Positions 10,130 to 19,839 of a stretch of 64,000 nucleotides of DNA are shown here, piece after piece. Made by a program: the position numbers and the translations under genes. The stretch comes from Woronichinia naegeliana WA131 (GTDB taxonomy: Bacteria > Cyanobacteriota > Cyanobacteriia > Cyanobacteriales > Microcystaceae). Each line of letters begins with the position of its first letter. Position 1 is the first letter of the stretch. The notes below the pieces were generated by a model. That model did not search any database and had not been told where the DNA came from. It saw only the letters and a program-made list of their open reading frames with translations. The stretch spans positions 3,596,001 to 3,660,000 of the forward strand of contig CP073041.1 of assembly GCA_025370055.1 (NCBI GenBank), read 5' to 3'.

Positions 10130-11021
10130 TGTATCAATGCTCCGTTATATTTGTTGAGTGAATTTTTTAAAGGAAAAGCATTAGAACACCTATTAGGAGA
10201 AGGAATAAAAGCAGAAGATTTAAATGATGACAAGCTAGGAGGTCATTGGATAAGGTATTTGGAGTGGGGGTAAAAAACCGGTTCACGAAAATAGTCCTAA
10301 AAGCGGCAGCAATCTTTGGAATAGAACAAAAGTCAAAGCATTTAGACTCAACCTCAATGTCTGTACAAGGGAAGTATAAGGAAAGGATAGAAGATGAGGA
10401 AGACGAGCAGACAAAAGCCATAAAAATAAAATTTGGTTATTCCAGAGATAAACGACCAGACCTAAAACAGTTTATGTTAAATATGATATGTAGTGGAGAT
10501 GGTGGTGTCCCTCTCTTTATGCAATTAGGAGATGGCAATGAATCGGATAAAAAGGTGTTTCCCCAGATAATCAAAGACTGTCAAGAAAGGTTGAATATGG
10601 AAGGTTTATCGGTGATGGATGGAGCTTTTTATACGGCGGAAAATGTGGGCATGGCGAGGTCAATTCAATGGTTAAGTCGTGTCCCTCTGAAAGAAGCCAC
10701 TGAGACTTTGGCAAATATATCAGAAGACCAATGGCAGCAGGGTGAACAGGACGGTTATCGTTGGCAAGTGAGGGCTTCGGAATATGGGGGTGAACAGCAA
10801 CGATGGCTTGTGGTCGAAAGTGCTCAACGTCTCCAGTCCGATAATAAAGCTATAAGTCAAAAAATTGAGAAAGCCGATAAAGTTGTCAAAAAAGAATGGC
10901 AGAAACTTTGTGGACAGAATTTTGCTTGTGAGGCCGATGCTCTTACTGAGGCTCAACTCTGGCCAAAAACCTTGACTTATCATCAACTCAGTCAAGTTGA
11001 GGTTCAGACTATTCCTTACTA

Positions 11022-12153
11022 TACTTCAAACGTTCATAATCTGAGATTTATCAAAGCGTTGAAATCGTAAGGTGAGCAAAGAATCAAGCTCCTCCTTATA
11101 TTTTACGTTAGCATCTTCAAGACATCCTGAAATTGCTGCAGAAAACTGCGTAAAATCTTCATAATATTTTGCGTATAAACACTTCTTCTTCACAAACTTC
11201 CACAGTCTTTCAATTAAATTCAAGTTAGGAGAATAAGGAGGTAAGTACAGTAACTCTATTCCTAATGATTCTGCCAACTCCTGCACAATTCGGCATTTTT
11301 GATAACGAGCATTGTCTAATACCAACGTAATCGGTATTAATAGTCCTAATTCTGCTATCTTTTCTAGGAGTTCACAAACCTGAGTTCCCGTAATATAAGA
11401 ACTGTTCGTTACCATAATTACTTCATGGGTAATTGCATTTAATGCTCCTAACACATTAAAACGTTTTCTCCCTGATGGTGACTTAATAAAAATCCTCTTG
11501 AAGCACCATATAAAATTTACAAATGCTCCCATTACAAAATGAGAGGCAATCTACAAAGAAAACTGCCCTTTTTCCTGCTTTTGCCTCTTCTAGCCTTGGT
11601 TCTAGCTCTTTTTTCCTATAGCTATCCTGAGCTTCTACATCTGCTTTTGATGGAATTGTTCCCACCTTTAGACACCTCATTCCTATTGACTTTAAAAATT
11701 TTCTGACTTGCGTTGGACTTCTTTTTATTCCCGTTAATTCTTCTATTCTTTTTACTGCTTCATTTATTGTTGCTGGTGGATTTGACTCAAAATATGCCTC
11801 AATTGTCCCTTGATGCTCTGTTAACTCGCTTTTCGGGCGATTAAATTTTATTTCTTTTAGTTTTTCTATCCCGCTCTCTTGATAATCACGGATATAGCTT
11901 GTCACCGTATTTACTGAAACTCCTGCGAATTGAGCAATTTTTTGATGAGATAATCCCTGACTTTTTAACCATAAAACTTCCATCTTTAGCTGTACTCTAG
12001 GATGCGGGTGATTAAACCGACCGTAAGACAACAGTCTTTTGTCTTCTTCCGTAAATTCTAACTTAATCATTTCTCAGCCTCTTGACTACTTTTTCTATTT
12101 TTACTATATTATCTCTTATTTTTAAAATTCGCAACTTGTGACCGTGTTCAGTA
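11022..12153 (-). mobile_element. IS630-family element, second type
   Basis: The termini TACTTCAAACG (11022) and (complement) TACTGAACACGG (12153) are imperfect inverted repeats, with TA duplicated at 11020-11021 and 12154-12155. Removing the element and one TA restores an IPYYAKGGRPKQG reading in the IS1634 transposase, which fixes the boundaries. It is unrelated at sequence level to the IS630 at 31216. Confidence 0.85.
11026..12070 (-). pseudogene. IS630-family transposase, frameshifted
   Basis: The first frame (12070 to 11483) holds two helix-turn-helix regions (GLSHQKIAQFAGVSVNTV and the KRSPTQVRKFLKSIGM region) and reaches the first catalytic aspartate (VFFVD). The second frame (11532 to 11026) holds NFIWCFKRIF, ITLVLDNARYQ and LNLIERLWKFVKKKC. 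The expected FVDASHFVMGAF is broken by one extra T near 11545, with no slippery heptamer there, so a mutation is more likely than programmed shifting. Confidence 0.8.
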
Positions 12154-12571
12154 TATGCCAAGGGAGGAAGACCGAAACAAGGGGCTACCCCTCTCGGTTT
12201 TCATTACCGCTTAACTGGGCAATTAAGCCTTGATTCCTCTTGCTTGGAAGCCGCATCTAAACGGGCTGGACGTTTTATTTTAGCTACTAATGTTCTTGAT
12301 TCTCAGGTTTTGAGTCCCGACCAGATGTTGGCTGAATATAAGGCTCAACAAAACACCGAGCGCGGCTTTCGCTTTCTCAAAGACCCTTTCTTTTTTGCCT
12401 CTGCTCTTTTTCTCAAGAATCCTCAACGCATTATGGCTTTGATGATGATTATGGTTGTCTCTTTATTGGTTTATACTTTGGCACAACGTCGCCTACGACA
12501 GGCTTTGGCTCTTGCCCATCAGACTATTCCTAATCAAAAGGGTAAACCGACCGCCATTCCCAGGTAGTGTT

Positions 12572-12619
12572 CTGAATCTGTGGAAGCACATCTATCTGAA
12601 TCTGTGGAAGCACATCTAA
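12572..12619. repeat. 24-bp tandem duplication
   Basis: Two adjacent copies of a unit beginning CTGAATCTGTGGAAGCAC occur at 12572-12595 and 12596-12619, the second differing at its last bases. They lie between the InsB stop and the broken IS1634 end, probably at or near the IS1 terminus. Confidence 0.7.
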
Positions 12620-13229
12620 ATAAGACATCCAAATTCAAAGCGATTGATAAATAATCCAAGGACAATATCGTGCATCACAATAGATTTGGAGAAACAAATC
12701 GTTTTTCTCGCTAATCTCTTTATTCGAGTTCTCAATGTCAAGTGCTTTCGTTCGATTTTTTGAGTATTATACTTACCCACCTCATGCAATGCTGGCTCAA
12801 TATGTCGTTCGTAAGCCCCCCATCCATCTGTATAATATTGAGTAATACCAAAAGGTTCTAACAACTCTTTTAGCCTTAGAAATGCTTCGTCTTTGTGACC
12901 AGACAAAACATAAGCTAATATCTCACCTGTCTTATGATCAATAGCGTGCCATAACCATCTTTACTCTTTTTTGCTCTTCACAAAACCCCACATTTCGTCG
13001 AGTTCTGCTTCCACGTCATTCCATTGGCAGAGCGTTACAATACTCTGACTGGGTTCCAGTTCTGCTAGTTTTTTTTCGTTGACGAATACTAAACTAGACT
13101 CTTTTTTTTTAGTTCACTAATCACTGTTGATGGACTAATCCTCAGCACACGGGCTGTATCCCTTATGCCACTACCATTCATTGCCATTTCGGCAATCTTT
13201 TCCTTTACTTCTGGCAAATAACCTTTATA
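12616..13229 (-). pseudogene. IS1-family InsA/InsB transposase, truncated
   Basis: From 13229 the frame reads LPEVKEKIAEMAMNGSGIR and TARVLRISPSTVISELKKK. After the run of nine A residues a -1 shift gives InsB: VEAELDEMWGFVKSKKE, an in-frame stop (near 12960), then WLWHAIDHKTGEILAY, QYYTDGWGAYERH, IERKHLTLRTRIKRL and SKSIVMHDIVLGLFI. The poly-A shift site is the arrangement known from IS1. Loss of the InsA start and the stop in InsB make it inactive. Confidence 0.82.
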
Positions 13230-13233
13230 AGTA

Positions 13234-14932
13234 GGGCTTGCTGAAAAAAGCTGAAACCTTTACGGAGAAAAATAGTAGGCGAATTAAGAACCGCTAGAAT
13301 GCACGAAAATAGGGTAGAATGCCTCAAAACCATTGCATTAAGAAGAGAGAAAGCAGATGTACCGAAAGCAACAGTACTCAATTGAAACACCAGAAAACTT
13401 GAAAAATCTGTTCGGCGGGCAGTTAGACGAAGAAAATCGTTGGATAGAAATGTCAAAAATGATTCCCTGGGAAGAATATGAGGAAGAATATGCAAAAAAC
13501 TTCACAGAAAAAAAAGGAGCCCCAGCCAAATCATTTAGAATGGCATTAGGAGCATTAATTATCAAAGAAATTTCAGGAAAAAGTGACAGAGAAACAGTAG
13601 AACAAATAAAAGAGAACCCTTATTTACAGTACTTTATAGGAATGGAAAGCTATAGTAGCAAAGAAGCATTTAATGCGTCAATGATGGTTCATTTTCGTAA
13701 AAAAATAGGAATGGAATTAATAAATAAAATTAATAAAGAAATAGAAAAAAAGCGACGGGTGTAGCGTCAGAAAAAAAAGAAAATGAAGGAAAGTTATTGT
13801 TAGATGCGACTTGTACACCAGCAGATATAAAATATCCAACGGATATAGGAATATTGAATGATGCCAGAGAAAAAACAGAAAAAATAATAGATAAGCTGTA
13901 TGAAGAAATAAAAGAGAAAAGGAAAGAAAAGCCGAGGACTTATAGGGAAGTGGCAAGAAAAGAGTACTTAGCCATAGCAAAAAAACGTCGTGTGTCAAAA
14001 AAAGAAAGAAGAAAAGGAACAAAAAAACAACTAGGATATATAAAAAGAAACTTGTCTGATATAGAAAAAATGATAGAAGAGGGAGCAAAGTTAGAAAAAC
14101 TAACGAAAAAAGAGCAAGAAGAGCTTGTAACGATAGGAAAAGTGTATGAGCAACAGTTAGAAATGTATGAAAAAAAGACAAATAAAGTAGAAAACAGAAT
14201 TGTGAGTGTAAGCCAACCTCACGTGCGTCCAATAGTGCGTGGAAAAGCGGGAAAAGCAGTAGAGTTTGGAGCTAAAATATCGGCAAGTAATGTGAATGGC
14301 TTTGTCTTCTTAGACAAATTAAGTTGGGATAATTACAACGAATCGGGAGATTTACAAGCGCGAATAGAAGAATATAAAAGGGAAACAGGATGTTATCCGG
14401 AATCGGTTCATGTGGATAAAATCTATCGAACAAAAGCGAATCGAGCTTATTGTAAAGAAAGGGATATAAGAATGAGTGGTCCCCGATTGGGAAGACCGCC
14501 GAAAGAGGTGAGCAAAGAAAAAAAGAAAGAGGCACGCTCAGATGAAAGAGTGCGTAATGCCATTGAGGGTAAATTCGGACAGGGAAAGAGGAAATTTAGT
14601 CTTGGTCGAGTGATGGCCAAACTACCTGAGACCTCGGAAACGGTAATTGCGATGAACTTTTTGGTAATGAATCTTTCTACTCTACTTCAGAAGACAAAAA
14701 AGAAAACAAAAAGTAAAAAGTTGTAGAGTCGTTTTTCTTGTGAAAAATGGTGTTAATTTTCCTCTCTTTTGTGAGGAGTGATTTGTGTTGACCTTTTTAG
14801 ACAGAAAGGAACAATAGATTAAACAAAATCTGTATTTTGATTTGTTTCCATAAGGATAAGTTATCTATGCTTTTTCAGTCCATACTTCCCTAACCCACAT
14901 TTCTTTCGTTTTTTGACTTTTTCAGCAAGCCC
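13234..14932 (+). mobile_element. IS5-like (DUF772) element, copy C, complete
   Basis: The 1699-bp element is bounded by GGGCTTGCTGAAAAA and its complement, with TA at 13232-13233 and 14933-14934. The left flank is the IS1 fragment and the right flank is the IS1-like family fragment. Because the flanks are unrelated elements, the TA pair is not a proven duplication here, and recombination between copies is plausible. Confidence 0.9.
13357..14726 (+). CDS. IS5-like transposase, copy C (two frames, probable -1 frameshift)
   Basis: Frame one (13357-13764, 135 residues) has the DUF772-like N-terminal domain. Frame two (joined near 13747-13753, ending 14726) has LLLDATCTPADIKYPTD, a lysine-rich helical spacer, IVSVSQPHVRPIVRGKAGKA, FVFLDKLSWDNYNESGD, SVHVDKIYRTKANRAYC and the C-terminal RNAIEGKFGQGKRKFSLGR. 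The A AAA AAG heptamer just before the frame-one stop allows a -1 shift. It has four extra codons near the C-terminus compared with copy B. Both frames are open. Confidence 0.82.
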
Positions 14933-14934
14933 TA

Positions 14935-15455
14935 TTTACAGATGGAGAAAAGCGATATAGTCAACTGCTATTTAATATTTGTCACGAAGTATTAAGGACT
15001 GGAAAGCGAGGTCGTCCCACCAAAGTATTACCGAAGGGTCTTGTGGTAAGACTAAAAAATAAGAGTAGTAAACGTCGAGATTCTGAGGGTAAACTAAAGA
15101 AAGTAGAAACTCCGAAACCAGAACATCCAGAGACAACAGAAAAACCAGAAGAAAAGGACGTCCATGCCAACCACGTTGAGGCATTTAATAGTGCTATCCG
15201 ACGCTATTTAGCCGCCTTTCGTCGTCGTACAAATACTTATGCTAAATCTGTTGTGGGATTACAGCGAGTCCTAGATATTTTCTGGATGGTTCATAACTTT
15301 GTTCGCAGCCATTTTACGACGAAAAAAGTTCCTGCTGTAGCTCTCGGTATAATTGAAAAAGGGTTAACTTGGGAGGACTTACTCCAAATTCGCCTGATTT
15401 CTTGAACCTCTCGTATTGCAACGTTTGTAGCTTCTAGCTAGACGATACCAGTGCC
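14935..15455 (+). mobile_element. IS1-like element, copy 2, right half
   Basis: The sequence matches the right half of the element at 8854-10129 and ends with the same terminus ...GACGATACCAGTGCC at 15455. The left half is cut by IS5-like copy C. Base 15456 begins ordinary host sequence downstream of dnaN. Confidence 0.9.
14937..15405 (+). pseudogene. IS1-like transposase, C-terminal fragment
   Basis: The frame matches residues from LFTDGEKRYSQLLFNICHEV to the end (TWEDLLQIRLIS) of the protein at 9000-10079, with a few substitutions. The zinc finger and first catalytic residue are gone. Confidence 0.88.
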
Positions 15456-15516
15456 GCCGTCTAACATCGGTATTTTCCAACAATGTTGACGATTCCCCCT
15501 CTGTTTTGCCCCTCTT

Positions 15517-16713
15517 TTAGCGGACAATTTGAACCGGCATGACTAAATAGGTCATTTTGGCTCCACCTAGAGGGGTAAAGATCACCGGTTGATTACCCTC
15601 ATTGAGTTGCATCTGAATATCGCCACCAGGTAACGCTTTTAAACCATCCATCAGATACTTAACGTTAAAGGCAATATCTCCACTCGCCCCTGTAATTTCG
15701 GCAGGTAAGGATTCCCTGGCATTTCCTAAATCTTGTGCTTCCACCGAAAGCAAAATCTGGCTATCTTCTGTATTGAGAGAAAACTTGACCAGATTATTTT
15801 TTTGATCCGATAAGACGGAAACCCGTTCCAAGCCACTCAGTAAACGTTTTCTTTCCATGCTCACAGTTCGACTGAATTGACGCGGAATCAATTGTTGATA
15901 GGCGGGATAGGCCCCTTCCAATTTACGGCTGGTTAGACGCTGATCGCCAAATTCAAAAATAGCTTGAGTATCATCGACAAATAAAGAGACCAGATCACTA
16001 TCTTGACGAGTGGCTAACATTCTTTCCAGTTCCCGTAAGGCCTTTGCCGGAATTGTGACCGAAAAATTCTCTAAGTTACTACCCTGAATCGCTTCTTCTC
16101 CTTCCTCGGCTTCTACCTGGGTGGGGGTTTCCACTAGGGCTAAACGGTGGCCATCGGTGGCCGCAAACTCTAGGGTGTCAGCCGTTCCTTTAAAATGAAC
16201 TCCGGTCAAAACCTGTTTAGTTTCGTCTGTACTGGCTGCAAATAAGGCTCCCCGCAACCCCTCATTTAGAGCCGCAACGGGTAACATCAAGGGCACACTA
16301 TCGGCAACGGTCGGCAAGGAAGGAAATTCTTCGGCACTCAGCCCCCGAATCTGGAAACGCCCTGATTGAGAGGTTAGGGTGGCAATGAAACTTTCTGAGT
16401 CTGAGGACTCTTCATCGCCTTCGGGAGCAACATCGGTAACACTCAAGGTTAAATTGCCGTCAGGTAAACGGCTGACAATATCTCCAAATAGTTTGGCCGG
16501 TAGGGTAATGCTGCCCCCTTCTTGTACATCGGCAGGAAAACTGGTTTGAATCCCTAGACTCAAATCAAAGGCCGTTAAGCGTAATCGTCCTAGTTTTTCA
16601 TCGGCGACCAACAGCACATTCCCTAAAATAGGATGGGTCGGACGGGAAGAGACGGCTCTACTAACAAAGGATAAATTGCTATTGAGATCACTTTGGTTGC
16701 AAATAAGTTTCAT
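15517..16713 (-). CDS. dnaN: DNA polymerase III subunit beta (sliding clamp)
   Basis: The ring clamp tethers DNA polymerase III to DNA. The 398-residue protein opens MKLICNQSDLNSNLSFVSRA and contains the three-domain clamp pattern: RPTHPILGNVLLVADE, LRLTAFDLSLGIQTSF, FEFGDQRLTSRKLEGAYPAY and, at the C-terminus, TPLGGAKMTYLVMPVQIVR with the MPV-type hydrophobic pocket strand. An acidic insert (APEGDEESSDSES and EAEEGEEA) makes it longer than the ~366 residues of E. coli DnaN, as in other cyanobacteria. It is complete. Its stop lies only 62 bp from the edge of the IS cluster. Confidence 0.95.
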   Translation of the reverse strand: MKLICNQSDLNSNLSFVSRAVSSRPTHPILGNVLLVADEKLGRLRLTAFDLSLGIQTSFPADVQEGGSITLPAKLFGDIVSRLPDGNLTLSVTDVAPEGDEESSDSESFIATLTSQSGRFQIRGLSAEEFPSLPTVADSVPLMLPVAALNEGLRGALFAASTDETKQVLTGVHFKGTADTLEFAATDGHRLALVETPTQVEAEEGEEAIQGSNLENFSVTIPAKALRELERMLATRQDSDLVSLFVDDTQAIFEFGDQRLTSRKLEGAYPAYQQLIPRQFSRTVSMERKRLLSGLERVSVLSDQKNNLVKFSLNTEDSQILLSVEAQDLGNARESLPAEITGASGDIAFNVKYLMDGLKALPGGDIQMQLNEGNQPVIFTPLGGAKMTYLVMPVQIVR

Positions 16714-16776
16714 GGATTAGTTTAGGGCTGAGTCGTTAGGAGTTAAGAATAGAGACAAAAAAATATTTAATGACCA

Positions 16777-17235
16777 TTAGGGGTCACAACGGATTTCTAG
16801 CATAAAGCCATCGGGGTCATAAAAGTAAATACCTTGCCCAGTGGGACGGGTAACGGGGCCATGATCAATAACCACTTGATGGTGCTTTAAAACGGCGATC
16901 GCCGTGGGAAATTGGTCAGGGGCAATATCAAAGGCTAAATGATGAGCACGGGTAAAGGGTTGACTGGGATCAGGATGAGGCGGAACTAGGTCAGGCTCCC
17001 AAAAAAGGTCAAGAATAGTGCCATCGGGGGTCATAAAATTAGCCACTTTTCCCTGGGCTACCAAGTCCCTAAGCGTACTAGGAATAGCATCGCCCGTAAG
17101 TTCGATTAATCCCAAAATATGACCATAGAAGTGACGAGAGGCGGCCATATCTTTAACATTGAGGGCAATGTGGTGAATTTTGCGGAGACTCCCTAAACTT
17201 AGTCCAGCAGTCGAGATGGTCATCAAGCTTGCCAC
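16777..17235 (-). CDS. VOC-family protein (glyoxalase/dioxygenase fold)
   Basis: The 152-residue protein has the vicinal oxygen chelate pattern: KIHHIALNVKDMAASRHFYG near the N-terminus, then FMTPDGTILDLFWEPDL, HHLAFDIAPDQ and GIYFYDPDGFMLEIR. Candidate metal ligands are the His in HHIAL, the His in HHLAF and the Glu in LEIR. The substrate is unknown; glyoxalase, fosfomycin-type or dioxygenase roles cannot be separated by sequence. The start could also be the internal Met at MTISTAG. It lies 63 bp downstream of the dnaN start on the same strand. Confidence 0.82.
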   Translation of the reverse strand: MASLMTISTAGLSLGSLRKIHHIALNVKDMAASRHFYGHILGLIELTGDAIPSTLRDLVAQGKVANFMTPDGTILDLFWEPDLVPPHPDPSQPFTRAHHLAFDIAPDQFPTAIAVLKHHQVVIDHGPVTRPTGQGIYFYDPDGFMLEIRCDP

Positions 17236-17379
17236 TCCTCAATTCAATTTGCAATGCAGGCTAGAATAACACAAACCTTCTTAACTCAGCCTTGGTTGCT
17301 CAGGAGGCTGCTACCATGACCTAGGATTCAGGGTGGTTTTGTGGCGGCTAGGAACCTAGAATTTAAGACGATCAAGTTA

Positions 17380-17635
17380 ACTATTTTTGTCTGCAATTCG
17401 TCAAAACCTAATTCCTCTCATTAAACAATTTGGGTGACTACATTTCGGGACTTAAATATCAAGTCTTTAAAATTTGGCTTAAAAATAGTAATATTCAAAA
17501 AGAAAAAGCACAGGTTATCAAGTTATCTACTACTTAAAAACCAACACTAAAATTATTTTTATTAACATTTACTCTAAATCTAATCAGTCAGTTATAAACA
17601 ACAAAGTAATTGAAGAAATTATCCAACAACTTTAA
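17380..17635 (+). pseudogene. Decayed RelE/HigB-like toxin gene
   Basis: Pieces in shifting frames read RQNLIPLIKQFG, then DYISGLKYQVFKIWLKNSN and IQKEKA, then GYQVIYYLKTNTKIIFINIY and SKSNQS, ending at TAA 17633-17635. This is the C-terminal two thirds of a cyanobacterial RelE-type mRNA interferase (KxGxRVIYYLKT, IYSKSxQSD). At least two frame changes and a missing start make it a relic. No antitoxin partner is seen. Confidence 0.65.
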
Positions 17636-17828
17636 TCAGAAAATCGAGCAACTTAACTATGATAGCAAATCCCAACAACTTTCCCCAACTTTCCCCCACA
17701 GAATATTTTGCATGGGAAGAACAACAACTCGAAAAATATGAATATATTAACGGTGAAGTTTATGCGATGAGTGGTGGTAGCAAAAACCATAGCTTAATCT
17801 CCGTGAGATTTATCACTTTATTTTCTAA

Positions 17829-19426
17829 CTGGACAGTGGGAAGTTTATGGATGCCAGATAAGGTAATGACTATGCGACGAAAGTAAGCATATCAGGGCTT
17901 GGGGAAGAGGCAAGTTTAGCGGTAAGGAATTTAGGCAAAAGCAGACTGGGTGGACTTTGAGGAAAAATCATTTGGGCTTGATGTTGAAGGGCTAGTTGAG
18001 CAATCCGTTCACTAGGGTAGCCATGGGATGGTAATGTCCGAAACCATCGAGGAAAATTAGCCCAAATCCCCTGGGGTAACTCTAAGGCGAGAATTTGAAG
18101 TAGCCCTAAAGCAATGGCATTAAGGTTAACAAAACGCTCAAAGGCTTCTACCTTGTTTAAAATCTGAGTCTGAACAGCTTGTGGATAGTCACTGAGGATA
18201 AGATTGCTGGGCCAGGTAGGTAAAGTAGGAAGACTCTTAAGCCAAAAACGATAGGCAAAGCTGCCCAAAAGATGGACTAATTGACGAAAAGTGACTTCAA
18301 TCTTAAATCGGAGACCGTAAGCGGCAATAATCTCAGGTCCAGTCAAACAGAGATCAGTAGAAAGCAGAATCAGTCGTCGTCCGTTAGGCAATTGGGTCAG
18401 AACAAACTTGACGAGCTGATGGGGACTATCCCAGTGGAACTCAAAGCACTGATAAGAAACCGTGACTTGTTGACCATAGAGCCAGACTTTAGCTGTCGGA
18501 AAGTCCGCCGCCAGAGCGAACAGCTTTTCTAGTTTTATCGAACTCCCCCAAATCCGTGGTCGTCCTCTCCCCGTCAGCGTCGGCACGGAACAAAAGGGGG
18601 CATAGGCGACGGTGGAGCAACGCACTCTTGTGATTAGATGCAAGGCGTTCTGGCGAAAACTTTTGAGCACTGGTTCGCAAGCAAAATAAGCATCCAAAAT
18701 TACATAACTCCCTGCCTCTGCGTAAGTAACACAAAGGTCAGCCATTTTTGTCACCAGGCTCGTCTTCACCTTTTTTTTGCCTTTTCCCTCCCCCTTCTCG
18801 GTTGCTTTGGACTTGATGCCATCGTCTAGCCGCAACACTAAGGGCAAGGCAAAGCAGGCTTTCCCTACTCCCACCAAAATACTCAAGGCATTGAAGTAAT
18901 GACCCCTTATCCACTCTGGCTTGGACACATCTTCCGATTCTTGGTGTAGTCGTTTTACACCTGGCATCTTGCGTCCTTCTTTCCCCACTTTGATGCCATC
19001 ACCCACATACACCCGTTTCCCTTTAATTCTGTATAGACTTTCATGCTGACTTAGCCACTTTGACCATTGTAAAGTTAGTCCTTCGACGCTAAACGCCTTG
19101 GAATCAAACCAATGTAGAGCCTGATTGTAGTAGCTCTCTGTTCAGCCAATGGCATTGACATAGCTAGTTATTGCGCTGGGTTGGCTGTTGAGCACTACTC
19201 CCCAGACTAACAGGATAAACCATTGGAACGTTGCTTCTCGGCTAAAGGCTGGACGGAGATTATTGAGGATTTGCTCTAGTCGCTGACATAGTTGCATAAT
19301 TGATAGATAGCACTGGCTATCGATTTTCTTATATCAGCCAGTTTCGGACATAACGGCACTCTTTTGTATCGGATGTCCGATTTTCTTTTCTCCACTTACA
19401 CGCCTCGAGAACTTCCCACTGTCCAG
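17829..19426 (-). mobile_element. IS701/IS4-like element, copy 2, complete length
   Basis: The inverted ends CTGGACAGTGGGAAGTT (17829) and AACTTCCCACTGTCCAG (19426) bound 1598 bp. TTTCTAA occurs directly on both sides (17822-17828, 19427-19433). It is inserted in a Uma2 gene. Confidence 0.92.
17870..19297 (-). pseudogene. IS701/IS4-like transposase with an in-frame stop, copy 2
   Basis: From ATG 19297-19295 the protein would read MQLCQRLEQI as in copy 1, but at about 19144 a TGA replaces the TTA leucine codon in VNALGLTESYY. A shorter frame from MYVGDGIKVGKEGRKMPGVK (19012) stays open for 380 residues, with YVILDAYFACEPVLKSF, RPRIWGSSIKLEKLF and GLRFKIEVTFRQLVHLLGSF (second aspartate and glutamate of a DDE site). 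The stop probably inactivates the element. Confidence 0.85.
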
Positions 19427-19839
19427 TTTCTAATCATCTAGAAACAAGTAACTGCGAAATAGGTAACTCAGACCTAAGAGTTAATATCACTGGAACCAAT
19501 AACTATACCTATCCAGATGTTAGTGTAACCTGTGATAATCGCGATAAAACCACAACCCAATATGTTACCTATCCCTGTCTAATTGTCGAAGTTCTATCTG
19601 CCGGCACTGAAGCCTACGATCGCGGTGGCAAATTTAGAATGTATCGCAATAACCCTATCTTACAAGATTATTTATTAGTTAGTTCAACTAGCATCGAAAT
19701 AGACCTATATCATCATAAAGAGAACGGTGAATGGATTATCATTAACTACAAAGAAGGAGATACCATCGAACTCAAAAGCATTAATCTTAGCTTTGCGATT
19801 GAACAAGTCTATCGTGGTCTTGTACTTAAATTAGAATAA

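Larger units (their letters stand above)
4901..12567 (+). mobile_element. IS1634-type (DUF4277) element, multiply interrupted
   Basis: IS1634-type sequence begins at 4901 (CCCACATTCCGCAGG), where IS5-like copy A breaks off. It resumes at 8667-8853, 10138-11021 and 12156 to about 12567. The insertions are an IS701-like composite (5032-8658, TTAGATAG duplicated), an IS1-like element (8854-10129, TGTATCAA duplicated) and an IS630 element (11022-12153, TA). The right end is missing: coding similarity stops near GKPT at about 12555 and sequence belonging to an IS1 fragment follows. Confidence 0.82.
8681..12567 (+). pseudogene. IS1634-type (DUF4277) transposase, disrupted
   Basis: The start MNNLNIKDLDHLGIVAGIID (8681) is a typical DUF4277 opening. 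Coding resumes at 10138 (APLYLLSEFFKGKALEHLL), changes frame near 10240, continues from DKVFGVGVKNRF through KHLDSTSMSVQGKYK, is split again at 11021, and ends with GGRPKQGATPLGFHYRLTG and SLEAASKRAGRF-like sequence to 12567. Removing the IS1-like and IS630 insertions restores the frame at both junctions, but the frameshift at ~10240 and the missing end leave it dead. Confidence 0.85.
12568..13231 (-). mobile_element. IS1-family (InsA/InsB) fragment
   Basis: Minus-strand sequence encodes part of InsA and all of InsB. The InsA start is cut at 13231 by IS5-like copy C. The other end, near 12568-12620, carries a 24-bp tandem duplication (unit starts CTGAATCTGTGGAAG) and abuts the truncated IS1634 sequence. 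No target duplication is visible, so the borders arose by deletion or recombination. Confidence 0.75.
17659..19839 (+). pseudogene. Uma2-family restriction-endonuclease-like protein, split by an IS701-like element
   Basis: The first part (17659-17828) reads LSPTEYFAWEEQQLEKYEYI and NGEVYAMSGGSKNHSLIS, the typical Uma2 (DUF820) N-terminus. After the element, 19434-19839 continues in the original frame: LRVNITGTNNYTYPDVSVTC, CLIVEVLSAGTEAYDRGGKF, YLLVSSTSIEIDLY. PDVSV and IVEVLS hold the PD...ExK-like catalytic residues. Removing the element and one copy of TTTCTAA gives one continuous ~190-codon frame. The family is very abundant in cyanobacteria and its role is unclear. Confidence 0.88.
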
